NCBI GenBank assembly: GCA_009760855.2
Contig: WPIO01000041.1
Location: 621,001 to 685,000, forward strand
DNA from: Cristatella mucedo
Lineage: Eukaryota; Bryozoa; Phylactolaemata; Cristatellidae
Reading direction: 5' to 3'
DNA length: 64,000 bases
Part shown: positions 11,859 through 22,560 of the stretch, piece after piece
How the letters are laid out: the number at the start of each line of letters is the position of its first letter
How positions within the stretch are numbered: the first letter of the stretch is position 1
Program-made: the position numbers and the translations under genes
Notes under the pieces: model-generated
Database searches by the model: none
The model's input: only the letters and a program-made list of their open reading frames with translations
Told to the model about the DNA's origin: nothing

Positions 11859-14800
11859 GTGCGTGCCCCCCCCTCCCTCTCTCAACCACCCCCTCCTTAA
11901 TGCTTTGCAGTAGGCACAGCTCACAGCTGTACCTAGCTAGCTCACAAAGGTGAGCCCGAGCCACTGGAGAGAGAAAAAGGGTCGGTAGCGCTGTTGTTAT
12001 GATAAAGAGCTCTCTTCGAATTCTGTTTACTCGGGCTTTTCTTCGTCGCTTGTGGCAGTCGCGATGGCCAGGGTGATGCAGCACCCTTGGACCGACCGTG
12101 AGTTGCCAGCCGAAATCGAAGTCATGTCCCCCTCCTTCCCCCCACTGCTGTCCTCCTCTCCCCCCCCCTACTGAGCTCTCATGGAAAACTCAAGTTGCCT
12201 ATTGCAGAGCTCCCTCGGTTGTTTGCTCGCTTTCGAGTTGTTCGCTTTTCTCTGACGTCAAAGCTGCAGAGGCTCCAGAGGCAGCTGAGCTTTCGAGCGC
12301 TCACCGAAGTAGCTTCCCGCTGTGCTTCGGAGCCACGCCCATGTCACACCACCCCTCCCACCGTGCGGCCCGGTGCTGCTCTACTTGCACTACACGGTCG
12401 GGACCGATCGCTCGTCTGGCTGCCGGGTCGTATCGTATCCCGTAGGACCCTAGGCACACCTGTCCTTGGCGCTCGGGCGAGTGTCCAATCGGATGGCGAT
12501 GCCTAAGTCGATGCAGGCTAGTTTCGTCGACTTTGCACAGAGTAGTGAGTTTCCCTACGAAGCTAGGACTCTGCCACTCCCAGGAGCCTGGAGGTGGAGG
12601 AGGAGGAAGGAGGTTGTTTTTCTATGCTCCTTCCTCCTCCTCCCCCGGCCCCGCCCCTCCTCCTACCCCGGCCCCGCCCCTCCTCCTACCCCGCCCCCGG
12701 CCCTCCTCCTACCCCCCCCCCCGCCCCCGGCCCTCCTCCTACCCCGCCCCCGGCCCTCCTCCTACCCCGCCCCCGCCCCCGGCAGCTAGCTGTAGAGGCT
12801 GCCGGGGGTGGGGCAAGCTGCTGCTGGCGTGCTCATTTGAGCTCCGTGGGCGTGGCAGCGTGGATGCATCTATCGAGGGCTCGGCGCTCCGAATCTCCCG
12901 GTGATCGGAGCAGAGCTGCTGCTGACGGCGCTTTCAGCACCCGCTTTCAGCCGCCTCTGCAACCTTGCGCTCGTTGTTAGGGTGCAGTTCTCGATGGCAT
13001 AACCGGCGTTGAAACACCGACAGTGGTTGCCACGGCAGCTGTAGCCACCGATGTGTCGCCCAGAACCAAGGAGCCCGGCACGGCTCGCAGGTAGGCCTCC
13101 TATACGGAACAGGCTCTAATACCCTGCTGCTGCTGCCGCTGCTGCTGCTGGCTCCTCGTGAACTCTGCTGTCCTGTAAGCTGCAGCTGCAAGGAGCTGCT
13201 GCTCCTAGAGCAGGCTTCTCCTGTTTCTGTCTGCCTCGTGCTCGTGTCCTCAAAAAATGTGAATACTTTTCCACATTGTTTCTTGTTTGCATCTTGCACT
13301 CCCTTGCATTAGTAGCTATCTCTTGAACTGACAGCATTTCAATGGACGCTATCAATGCCACACGTCTTTTGCTCTGTCCTTTGTGAGTCTCCATGATGTA
13401 TATATGCATGCTTGTATTGTATTGTATGCTGACACTGTATGTATTGTCACTAATCAATTGACACGTTATCACAGTGTAAGTGGCCGGAAAGAGATTTTGT
13501 TCTCATAAGGACGTTATGCAAATGTTGTTTTTTTTACCTCTTTATCCCTTTCACCCCCTGACTTAATGGCATTTGAAAAAAGCTAAAAAGTTATTTATCA
13601 CAGCATATGTTGGGTCCATGTGATGACTCGTCCTTTGTGTGCTTATGCCTGCTAAGCCGAGCTGGTTTGGTCCAGCGGTGAAGGTGTTCGCCCCGACCAA
13701 GGTCAGGCTGAGTTCGTGGGCTCGAGCCCCCGAGGCATATGCCAAGCGCCTGAATAGAGATTGAGTTCTCTTCTGGTGCTATGCAAATGAATTTCATTTA
13801 TTTAATTATTTATTCGCATGCTGACCCTTTGCATGTCATCTCTAATCATGCTATGCTTGTTGACATTGAGCATGCTACCTTTAGCCATTCGATCATGCTT
13901 CCTTTACAGCATATGTATAGTGCCAGGAGGAGATTAAGTTCTGTGAGGATTATATACCAATGTATTGTTATTGTTATCAATAATATTATCATTATAGCTC
14001 TTTACATTCATAGTTTCACCGACGAAGAACTGATGAGCATCTGTGGTGGTCGAACTGCACACAAGTAAGTGTTGGCCGTTTTTACAGTATGGAAGTGGCC
14101 GGTCGACCTGTTTGTTTATTCATTATATTAGTTAAGTTTATAATATGTATATTTTAGGTTATTTATAGTATAGAGTATATATATATATAATAGTTCATTA
14201 CATTATTCAAGTTATGCTCAAAACATGCCGGTCGGTGTGTTTAATTGCATTTTTATTTGGTGCTGGCATTCGAGTTTGCACATGAATATGTAAGCGACTT
14301 CTAGTGCCTATTGGTTGTATTCCACTGATTCGTGCGAAAAACAATGGGGGGGGGGCTGAAGTGCCGACCATTTGGCAAGAACGCTTCGATGGAGGTTACT
14401 CGGAATGCGCACAGAAATCGTTTTTCAAAGCTCAATGCCATCGTGTCATGTCATCATGTCAATCTCAATGTCGACGGTGCGATAGCTGAGAGCTGCCGTC
14501 GGCTTGCTCTATGCTGGCAAGAGTGGCAGCAGCAACGAATGTGAGGCTGCGTTCGAGTTGGGACGCCGGCGGGCTCACTGCTCCCGCTTCATAAACCTCC
14601 GACGCTCAGGCCGGCCCGTGAGCCGGCTCCGGCTGAGTGTCCGGCCAGGCAGGGAGAGAGGGGGCGAGGTGCAACCAGCAGCGCGTGCCAGGGCTGCTGC
14701 TGCTGCTGCGCGATCGCTTCTGTCGCTTGCCGCCCGCTCTGCTGCTGCTGCTGCCACCTCCGCCGCGGTCTCCTTCTGCTCCTCCAGGGCGGCGCGGCAC

Positions 14801-15277
14801 GGCTTTAAGCTGGACGGCAAGTTGCAGCGCATCGAGGAGCAGGAGCGGCTGCAGCGACAGCGCTCCGCAGCCGAAGCAGCGGACGCGGAGCAAGCGGCTG
14901 CAGCGGACGCGGAGCAAGCGGCTGCTCGCCAGAAGAAAAGGAAGCGGCTGGACGCTGCAGCTTTGCAATCCAGCGAAGACGGCGGCGGCGCCGCCGCGTG
15001 CTCAGCGTCGGGCGTCCTGGACGCCGACTCGGGGCGGCAGGCTCCGGCGAACTACGAGGGGAAGAGCCGGAAAAAGCGGGGCGGACGCTCGACCGAGCCT
15101 CGTTCCGATTCTGCCGCCTGCGCTGGTGCGCCTGCGTCTCTACGTGAGAGCCCTGCTGTGGCAGGAGAGCTTGGCGAAGGGAAGAGAGAGAAAAAGAAGA
15201 AGACGAAAAAATTGAAAAGAGAAGAAAGGAAGGCGACGAAGAAGAAGAGCGTTCGGGGCGAGAGCGACTCGTCGTAG
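11608..15277 (+). CDS. GPATCH4: G-patch domain-containing protein 4 (partial, multi-exon; first exon not found)
   Basis: Seen: three coding pieces in one order and strand, 11608-11858, (13998 or 14014)-14064 and 14788-15277. The first carries the end of a G-patch (GKGLGKDENGI) followed by SLKQDTAGLGHD, EFTDSWWNRVFDKAASNLVVE and a terminal NFVK, all in the order known in GPATCH4. The second encodes FTDEELMSICGGRTAHK and the third starts AARHGFKLDGKLQRIEEQE, the conserved RTAHK-AAR junction, then a low-complexity Ala/Glu and Lys-rich tail to a TAG stop. Known: G-patch proteins are cofactors of DEAH helicases, and human GPATCH4 is a nucleolar protein linked to DHX15. Odd: the exon with the start codon and first half of the G-patch is not recognised upstream, and the phases of exons 11858 (phase 0) and 13998/14014 do not join directly, so at least one linker exon is missing from this model. 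Confidence 0.88.
12633..12783. repeat. C-rich minisatellite, unit about 24 bp
   Basis: About six units of a sequence containing CCCGCCCCCGGCCCTCCTCC and TACC, within the GPATCH4 intron. Pro/Ser-rich frames over it are shadows. The minus strand carries G runs that could form quadruplexes. Confidence 0.9.
13555..13985 (+). mobile_element. L2-type LINE 3' UTR interrupted by a SINE, next to a GPATCH4 exon
   Basis: 13555-13652 has the LINE segment GTCCATGTGATGACTCGTCC and TGTGCTTATGCCTGCT; it resumes at 13815 with GCATGCTGACCCTTTGCATG and runs through the tail GTGCCAGGAGGAGATTAAGT to an ATTGTTATT run at about 13985. The LINE tail ends some 30 bases before the coding start of the next GPATCH4 exon. 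Confidence 0.75.
13654..13800 (+). mobile_element. tRNA-derived SINE, copy 2
   Basis: GCTGGTTTGGTCCAGCGGTG (A-box region) and GTGGGCTCGAGCCCC (B-box region), then AAGCGCCTGAATAGAGATTG, AGTTCTCTTCTGGTGCTATG and an ATTT-rich end. Inserted into the LINE of the preceding entry in the same orientation. Confidence 0.85.
14014..14064 (+). CDS. GPATCH4: GPATCH4 exon: FTDEEL...RTAHK
   Basis: The donor is CACAA|gtaagt at 14065, leaving two bases of the Lys codon that is completed by the G at 14788. Two acceptors are possible: tcatag ending 14013 (entry phase 2) or attatag ending 13997 (entry phase 1, adding about five residues). The motif FTDEELMSICGGRTAHK corresponds to the conserved acidic-then-CxGRTAHK block of the family. 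Immediately upstream lies the ATT-rich tail of an L2 LINE. Confidence 0.82.
14788..15277 (+). CDS. GPATCH4: GPATCH4 terminal exon: basic nucleolar tail
   Basis: The acceptor ctgctcctccag ends at 14787. The exon encodes AARHGFKLDGKLQRIEEQE, then an imperfect duplication of an AADAEQAA unit, several Lys/Arg clusters (KKRKR, RKKR, KKKKTKK) and ends with a TAG stop at 15275-15277. Lys-rich low-complexity tails of this sort are usual at the C-terminus of GPATCH4 and fit nucleolar localisation. The frame is GC-rich (CTG and GCG repeats), so antisense frames are also open; they are shadows. Confidence 0.87.
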
Positions 15278-16200
15278 CTGGCAAGCTTCCCCAGCCCCAC
15301 CCTCACCCACCCAGCCGTTCGAATCGGCTGCATCACCCGCGAGGAGCCGGCTGCAGCAATGGCGCCACGCCGCCATGTGGCCCATCACAGGCCTCCCCGT
15401 GGCTGCTTCGCAATGCCCTTTCCGTGCCCCGCAGCGTTTTCTGCCTGCGGCTGCTGCTGCTGCTGCTGCTGGCTCCACATCGACCTGGGATCCTGGGACC
15501 GGATGCTCGCAGCCCCAGGTGGGAGCCTTCGACTCCCTGCACGGAGTTCACTAGTCGATTCGTGGTGTCACGCTCCGGGCAAGCAGCAGAGCTGTTGAGC
15601 TGCTGCTTGAGAGAAGTGCTGGCAGGTGGTCGCGTGAGGTGCTCGGTGACTGCCGTTTGTGATGCATCTCTCTTCATCCTGGCTGATCTGTTTGCCCTCG
15701 CCCACGTGATGGCAGCAGACCGTGCCCTTGGTCAGCCGACTTGTTAATGTGCAGACAAGTCGCGTCAGAAGCCATGTCAGAATCCATGAAATCGACAAGC
15801 AGTATTTTCCGTTGTCGTAAACGCTCGTGTAAGATATATGGCTCTGTCAATGCACTGAACTCAACCAGCCTACGGCTCCTTATCAAGCTGCTAAAAACAG
15901 GCCTGTCATCTATCTCAGGCGTCACATTGCAGATATCGTCAGCAGTACGATGTGAGATTAGTAAGGCTATTGACCAACATCAGAGCAGCCGCCCATCAAA
16001 TCTGCAGCAGTGTGTGCACTAGCAGACTAAAGCAAGTTACGACAGTCACACGCACCACCGTTTCAATAGCCGGCATAGGAAGTGAGATCGCTTCCTTCAG
16101 CCCATTTTAATTTCAGGATCGGATGCCAAATGCCATGTTTATTATCACTTCCAGGCTCGCCAGTAAAATTGCAAAGTCTGGCATCCCTACTCTTCTGAGC
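15278..16200 (+). other. Probable GPATCH4 3' untranslated/flanking sequence
   Basis: After the stop at 15277 the sequence stays GC-rich with CTG runs to about 15700 and then turns to ordinary composition. Open frames here (for example 15424-15747) are short and repeat-driven. I see no AATAAA or ATTAAA signal by eye before the LINE fragment at about 16205, so the transcript end is unknown. Confidence 0.35.
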
Positions 16201-16204
16201 TGTA

Positions 16205-16495
16205 CTATGAACCAACCTCAAACCCTTTGGAGAGGGTGTGTTTAGTTTGCTTGCTCTGAGAGCCTGGAGCTCCCACTGGACTCCGTTACGACTGACGTTA
16301 CGACATTTCCCGACTTGATTTGATTTAAGCACAAGCTAAAGCACCTGAGGATTTGCCGGATCCCTATGAAACCTTTAACCTGAATGCTGATCCTGAGCAT
16401 GTTATTAACCTTGTGACATGCCGTTACAGCATCGGTTAAGTGCCTAGGATGACAGATTCTCCGAGGGCGCTATAACGATATATTATCATCATTAG
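16205..16495 (+). mobile_element. L2-type LINE 3' part, decayed
   Basis: Contains the end of the LINE coding region (AACCTCAAACCCTTTGGAGA, GACTGACGTTACGACATTTC) and its tail (AGTGCCTAGGATGACAGATT, CTCCGAGGGCGCTATAACGA, ATTATCATCATT). Confidence 0.75.
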
Positions 16496-16754
16496 TGAGT
16501 CGTGTTCACCGATTTCTCATGCTAAGCTTTATCATGGCCTGCTCCTGTGCTCCATTTGCAGCCAACCATCTTTGATATATTCTAGAGAAACTCGGCACCC
16601 AGGCATATTTGTCGTGAATGATTCATTTGACAAGTTGCTTCACTTCTCACCGACATTTCTGACAACGAAATTTAAAAAAGAGACGACTCTTAATTCTCAC
16701 CACATTTGCTGGGTATCTACGAATCGTTCTTTCCGGTGCTGAAGCTAATTATTA

Positions 16755-16756
<2 letters not shown>

Positions 16757-16812
<56 letters not shown>
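16757..16812. repeat. (AT)n microsatellite
   Basis: About 56 bases of AT dinucleotides with TAATATTA-type borders. Confidence 0.92.
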
Positions 16813-16818
<6 letters not shown>

Positions 16819-16867
16819 TATTATATTAAGCTATGGCTGTTATTGCTAATCTATTGACATTCTTTTG

Positions 16868-16938
16868 TAGCATATATAAAGTGCCTAGCGGCAGATTTAG
16901 TTCTCTTGCTATGCTCTACAAATATCTTAAGATCGTTG

Positions 16939-16940
<2 letters not shown>
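16868..16940 (+). mobile_element. L2/SINE-type tail fragment
   Basis: AAAGTGCCTAGCGGCAGATT, TAGTTCTCTTGCTATGCTCT and ACAAATATC follow the tail order; an (AT)n run starts directly after it. Confidence 0.6.
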
Positions 16941-16944
<4 letters not shown>

Positions 16945-16984
<40 letters not shown>

Positions 16985-17010
16985 CAGTATGCAGCATATT
17001 ACATTATATG

Positions 17011-17041
<31 letters not shown>
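16945..17041. repeat. Two (AT)n tracts
   Basis: AT dinucleotides at about 16945-16982 and 17015-17041, separated by a 30-base non-repeat piece. They lie between a LINE tail and the 3' end of a minus-strand SINE, so they may have grown from retroelement tails. Confidence 0.9.
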
Positions 17042-17049
17042 ATGTGTGT

Positions 17050-17186
17050 GTTTGTATAGGGCCCCATGAGAGCCTAATCTCTACTCAGATGCTTCACATA
17101 TGCTATGGGGCTATAGTCGGCGACCTTGGCCAGATAGACATTGGTCCCCAGGCGAGCACCTCAACCACCAGGCCAAACCAGCATGG
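17050..17186 (-). mobile_element. tRNA-derived SINE, copy 3
   Basis: Read on the minus strand: CCATGCTGGTTTGGCCTGGT (A-box region), a diverged B-box region, then AGCATCTGAGTAGAGATTAG and GCTCTCATGGGGCCCTATAC, ending at an (AT)n tract. Confidence 0.75.
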
Positions 17187-17189
17187 CTG

Positions 17190-18190
17190 TGTCAACGTAT
17201 TCTTATTGTACTGCAATTACAGGGCCCCATGGTTACTGAAAGTCTTTCAGTTAGTTGTGTTGGCATAGAAATTAGGTTTCCTTAGGGTTCTACACAAACG
17301 ACCTTATCGTATATATCGATAGAGAATAAGGCTACCTGTAAATTGGTATATTTCAGAAAGAACGATTGATATGCTATATCAGCCTGGCTGAGATAATATT
17401 AAAGATTATTCGTGGCTCCTGATTTATAATTGCAGAAACTAAACTCATAGTCGTAATGAACGCATAGTTTACAGTGTATAGGCAGTCATCAAAATAGTTT
17501 TCTTATAGATAAGGCTTTTAACTGGCGAGTTGTGCGCACAACGGCCGGTGTTGTATACGTGTATTCCTCTGGTAGCCGATGACGAATCAGCAGCTCGGCG
17601 ACATAAGTGACAAGTTGCTCACTTATGATTGGCTCCTGATTGCTACCGTGCTCTGCAACCATGGATACCTATCTGACTGTATCCGAGCTGTACCCACAAC
17701 TATTAGCCAGGCTCAGAGGAGCCATGTCAGTCGGCCGCCATTGGCAAGATAATCCTAACAAACCTCACCAGGCATGCCCTGTGTTTGTGGCGAGGGACAT
17801 GCGTTCAGGAGCAGCCATCGCACTTTGATGACTTCGTTGTCAGGTTTTGGGTCATCGCTGTGGATCCTTAGCAGTTTCCGAAGTCTCATTACTTTGGCTT
17901 CATTGATGCTTCGGCCCACCGACTTGGACGGTTATTTATAAAGCATGTGCAGGTCAAGGAATTGAGTGGCGAATGGACTTTTACGCTGCCGTAATTGGAG
18001 GTTCAGAAAAACCCCTTGCTATAGTAAAAAGCCCCGCTAGATCTCTGAGAACTCGGTGGAAGTTATTAAGCAAAATGAAGATCGTTGCTGCGCTGAACAT
18101 TGCTGGGTAGGGCTATCCCAAATAGCTACATGGAGAATATTTACAGTTAATATTAATACATTTGTGTAGTGGTAGCAAAGAACTCGTGCT
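17190..18190. other. Interval without recognised gene
   Basis: No LINE piece, exon or tRNA-like box recognised. An open frame at 17640-17828 (+) has no family resemblance. Confidence 0.4.
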
Positions 18191-18199
18191 CTTTCGTGA

Positions 18200-18358
18200 C
18201 ACTTTACATGTGCTGCAAAGGAAGCACGTTCGCATGGTTAGTGGTAGCATGCTCAATGACGACAAGCACAGCATGGTGACGTGGTAAGAGGTGACATGCA
18301 AGTATGGTTAGTGGCAGCATGCACAGTGTCAGCACCCATAAGCTCACAAAGGGCGATC
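18200..18358 (-). mobile_element. L2-type LINE 3' UTR fragment
   Basis: Shows the minus-strand blocks CTTTACATGTGCTGCAAAGG, GTTAGTGGTAGCATGCTCAA and TTAGTGGCAGCATGCACAGT in LINE order. Confidence 0.75.
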
Positions 18359-18359
18359 A

Positions 18360-18445
18360 TGCGTATTTTTATAGCAAAGCGCCTAGAAAGAGAAGTCTTC
18401 CGGGGTCGCTTTGAAAATGTATTAAATTTTTATAATAAAAAGACT
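18360..18445 (+). mobile_element. L2-type LINE tail fragment, opposite to its neighbour
   Basis: CAAAGCGCCTAGAAAGAGAA, a diverged TCTTCCGGGGTCGCTTTGAA block and an A/T-rich end. It abuts a minus-strand LINE fragment head to head. Confidence 0.65.
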
Positions 18446-18839
18446 ATTAGTACGGACCCACTAAATGGATACGGCCCCCCACGTGCGATGCTGGGCGGGC
18501 TCTCATACAGCTATCGCCTCGCAGCAAGAAACACAGAAGTAGCTTCGAGCCGCTTGGACGGTAGGCAGACTCAGGGGGAACGCACCGGCAACCGACCGAC
18601 GTCGCCCATCGGACAGAAACACAGTAGGTCTAGGTGCTAGCCTTCGCGATAACGTCTTGCTCCATTCGACCTCGACGAACCGAGAAAGCGACCTGCACCG
18701 AGGCCACCAGTACGAACAGATGGCAGTCAAATTAGAGACGCTCGAAGAATATCTAAGCGAAAGATTACGACGTGCGCTCGGCTCCTAACCGTCATCCGTA
18801 AGGAATAGATCTACTAAATAATACGAGTAGCAAAAAAAA

Positions 18840-20090
18840 AAAAGAAAATGCAGCTCCCTAAAAGAATCTGACCAGGCGACTTCCCGCAACCTCGGTGTGA
18901 AGAGGCGAGCACCTGACCCCTCGTCGGTGCCAAACCGACGCTTGCGGGTCAACAAACGCGGTACGACGAGCCGCCGCCTGCGTTCCAGCGCGACGTACGC
19001 CCGGCTGAACTCTCGACCAGTTTGCTCTCTTTTTAATTAATGGAGCTGAGGGTACGGCTGCGGCGCCGTTGTTCTCAGCAGGGCGCTGTTGTCCGCAGCA
19101 AGGCGGCGGGCCTACGGATCTGCATCAGGCGACGCATAAATGCGATACAGAACGGCCAGCGCGGCGCGGCGCTCTCGTCTTGCAGTCTCGCTTGCGCGGC
19201 GCCGCGAGCTCCGAAGCCTCTGCGCCGCCGCTGCGTCGTCGGTGAAGTGCGGGCGCCGCCGCGAGAAGGAGCTTGGAGGCCTGGACCGTAGCGGGCGTAC
19301 CTGGGCCGCGAAGCGCCACAAATAGCGACGAACGGCGACGAAGCCGCCGCTGACGCGCAGCAGGCCTGCGGTGACCGCGCCCTTTACGCAGCAGGCAACT
19401 GGAGAAGGCGAGCGACTAGCGGAGCAGGCCGCCGCGTCCCTTTCGATCTCGGCTCGTCTTTTCGATCGCTTCCCGGCTCGGGTACCTGCGGCGGCGGCGC
19501 GCTGCAACGCGCCCGTCGCGACGAGGAAATGCGAGCCAAAGCCGGGCGAGCGCGCCGCTCCAGTCTATCGTGGTCATCGCTATAGAGCTATAGAGCACAG
19601 TTTCTCGGGCGGGCACCGGCGAAATCGGGGCTACAGTCGACGACGGCAGCTGACAGAGGCTGACACCGAAGCGGACTCGCGCGTGCGCTTTGCATACCGC
19701 TACCGCTACTCGAGCCGTCGAAGCGGATGTGCAAAGCGACGCCGACGCGTGAGGCTTTCGGATCGGCTTACTGGACGGCGGGCAGCGCTCGGGGCGGCTG
19801 AGTTCGACTGAGCGGTTCGAGCGTGGGAACTAAGGCAAAGGGAAATGCGAAACTCGCCAATTGACGGCGGCGGCGGCCAAGCGATTCCCGAGCGAGAAAC
19901 GAAGGCCTTTTGTTTTAGTAATTGAAACGCTCTTCGCGCGCGCAATCAACAGCCTCGCGTCGGCTGCTACTGTGGCGATTGCGGCGTGGCATGGTAGCGC
20001 ATTTTCGCCGCCAAGCGCTCGAGATGTATTTTCTTAGAGGAGCCGGCGTTCGCTGTGAGTGCCGAGAGACCGACTCGACGTCTGTAGCTT
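18840..20090. other. CpG-rich island without an assigned gene
   Basis: GC- and CpG-rich sequence with many open frames on both strands (for example 19371-19811 on +), all Ala/Arg-rich and without recognisable domains. A GTGAGT donor-like site occurs at 20056, which could end an untranslated first exon on the + strand. A promoter is plausible, but its gene is not seen in the window. Confidence 0.4.
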
Positions 20091-20099
20091 GAAAATAAG

Positions 20100-22050
20100 A
20101 AGCCGGAGGAGAAGACGACGAGACAGAGGAGAGAAGAGAGAAGAGACAGCAGGGGGGATAAGTACCAGAGACAGGGGGGATAAGTATCTGGTTAAAAACT
20201 ATCCTCCTTGGAAGCTAGAACTTTAGAAAGGGACAAAGGATAAGCTGAGTAAGGGAGCATATTGCATTAAGACCGATACTCGTTCACACGAGCCTTAGCA
20301 GGATCCCCCCCCGACTAGGCCGTTTGAACTTGATTCTAGAATCAAATCCTGCGAGTAGAATTCCCCGAGGAAAGGAAACCCACAAAGAGTAAAGCTGGCT
20401 ATCTTCAAGACCCTTGAGGCAAAGGGTAGTTGACTAGATAAGTTCTCTATAGCTATCATGACTGTTTCTAAAGTCAATCTATTATCTTCTGTCGAAGAAT
20501 CCGTCGAAATAAAAGAGACAGACAGAGAGAGTGGGAGCGATTATATGCGGTAGCTCTCCAAGCGCGGCACTGACACTAACTAGGCTTCAGTCACTTCTTC
20601 CGCCACGTGGTTCAGCCATCACAGCGCTCGCTGCATTTGTGGAACAGCCGAGTTCAATCGCAGGCATGCCTTAGTCTCCGGTATTTGTCAAACTGTCAGT
20701 TCTACGCGCTGCCGCTATGCTCATATCACTAAAGATAGGACGTTCGAGTGGGGCACAAGTGGAGACAATTGGAGACAATTCGCTTCAATGCTGAAATAGC
20801 GGACCCGGCTCGCTCTCTACTGAGAGACAGTTGTACGATTAATCACGTAATGGGTCTGCAGGAAATCTGAGAAAAATGCACGGATAACATCAGCGTAGCA
20901 AATTTGCCGCACTAAGCGATTACCAGAAAATGGAGCGCGTCAGCTTTAAAAGTCACGAATCTTGAGCGAGCCACCAAAAAGAAAAACTTGAGCCAGACTC
21001 CTGTCACACTAGTTTGACGTCTGCAATTGCCAAGCGAGGTGCAAAGCAGGCTGGGAGCCTCACGAGTCCGGCGCTTGGGAATGCACGAGAAGCGACGATC
21101 CAAATCGGCTACTCTTAACTCAGTATTCAGAGAGCACATTTCAGACGATAGATTGCGAAATTGAAAGCCTAAGACCGAATTTCGCTCAAAAACACGTCCG
21201 TCAACGGTCCGACTATTGCCGGCGACAACTAGAACGTACCATTTTGGAAAGACGGTTGAACTTTGACCTCCTCGGCCCAAACAATTATTTAACCGGGCCG
21301 GACGCCTTTTCTACTGATGCGCTGCACGGCTGAAGGGGGATGATGCACTCTACGCCAGCCTAGCGGCCGCACTAGCCGCTCAGCACTGAAAGCTACCGTA
21401 GCCTCAGCCTGCAGAAACACTGCACACTTCAGCAAAGTAATTGAATATTCCGAAGAAGTTCTGAGGCCAGAGCTATAGATGAGCAGAAAAAGATTGCTTA
21501 CTGCAAAGGAAAGTTCCAGTGGCGTAGCGAACAAATAAGGGCAAACCAAAGAAAATATAAATGTGCTGCAGCAATCGAAAAGTTGAGCAATCTAATTATT
21601 TTTCCGCCTTGGTTAATGCCTACGAAGAGGCCCTGTGTGAGCAGACGCTCAGAGAGATTTGGTGCTCACGTGAGGGGGGACTTGCGTCTTTTCGGCTTCG
21701 TTTCTCTATCGTTGCAGTTTTGCAGTTGACGTTTGCTGAGTATGTAAGCAACGAGTTGTCTGAACGCCGATGTTTTATTCTGGGCATCGGCCAGAAGTTA
21801 CCTGAAATTCGTATTCCTACAGGGCTAGCATGGTTGAGTTCTTCGACGCCATTCAAGGAGGTGGGAGAGCAGAAACCGCAGCCTTCTAGTTCTGTCGCGG
21901 TGCTTAATTTAGCACGCACACCGATTTCAAGTCTTCTCGAATAGAAAGATATATTATTCACGCTATCACACCCTACGAGATTTGACAGTTCTCAGCAGAA
22001 GCGCGTCGTGTCGTTCTCAGAAGAAGCACGCCAGCTGATTAGCAATACGA
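20100..22050. other. Interval without recognised gene
   Basis: Contains several medium open frames (20912-21280 and 21289-21549 on -, 21561-21944 on +) that have no known domain and partly compete with antisense frames. No retroelement sequence was recognised. Confidence 0.35.
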
Positions 22051-22054
22051 GTAG

Positions 22055-22135
22055 GTTTATTTGTAATTCTCGTAGCACATTTGATATAGCGCCCAAAGTG
22101 AACTCCGATCTCTTTCTAGGCACTTTAGGCTAGCT
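22055..22135 (-). mobile_element. L2-type LINE tail fragment
   Basis: ATTTGATATAGCGCCCAAAG, GAACTCCGATCTCTTTCTAG and GCACTTTAGG match the reverse complement of the LINE tail. Confidence 0.7.
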
Positions 22136-22404
22136 GGACAAAGAAAGCAGAACACGTGAGCTCATGCACGGCTATTTTCTTGGATAAAGCAACAGCTGCG
22201 GGTAGCAGGCGCGTTTCTAGCTTCGCGCAGAGTTTCACCGAGTCAAAAATCCTCTGAAACGATCAGGTACCAAGTTCTAGAAACCAGATTCGTAGTAACC
22301 GAAGGCATCCGCTAAAAACGATAGGCGGTGGGCTACATCCACAGCTGAACAACCAGAGGTCCAGAAAACAAATAATTGGGCAGCAACTAACTATTTCAGA
22401 TCGC

Positions 22405-22560
22405 TAGGCAATAGTGAGAGTATGAATGGACCTGAAATGGGTGACAAGTTCTTTCATTCCGTGAGCATCTTGATGGGACGCCATTACAGCTAGGGGAGAT
22501 AATTCGTACGGTGACGAAGGCAGCAACGTCTGTTGACAGGCGGCTTAGCTTACTGGCATT
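22405..22560 (-). mobile_element. Possible decayed L2-type LINE fragment
   Basis: GAGTATGAATGGACCTGAAA, TGGGTGACAAGTTCTTTCAT and a GACGCCATTACAGC-like piece follow the order of the minus-strand LINE segment before the RT C-terminus, with heavy divergence. Confidence 0.4.

Larger units (their letters stand above)
11859..14013 (+). other. GPATCH4 intronic interval with minisatellite, LINE and SINE; linker exon unresolved
   Basis: This interval separates two secure GPATCH4 exons whose phases do not match. Candidate small exons exist: 12513-12544 (phase 0 in, donor gtgagt, phase 1 out) would connect 11858 in frame with the acceptor at 13997, and 12059-12097 (phase 2 in and out) would fit the acceptor at 14013 but not the upstream exon. 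Neither encodes a stretch I can recognise as conserved. The rest is a C-rich minisatellite and an L2 copy interrupted by a SINE. Confidence 0.5.

Noticed and set aside
19371-19811. 146-codon + strand frame in the CpG island
   Set aside because: Arg/Ala-rich with open frames on the opposite strand over the same DNA and no domain.
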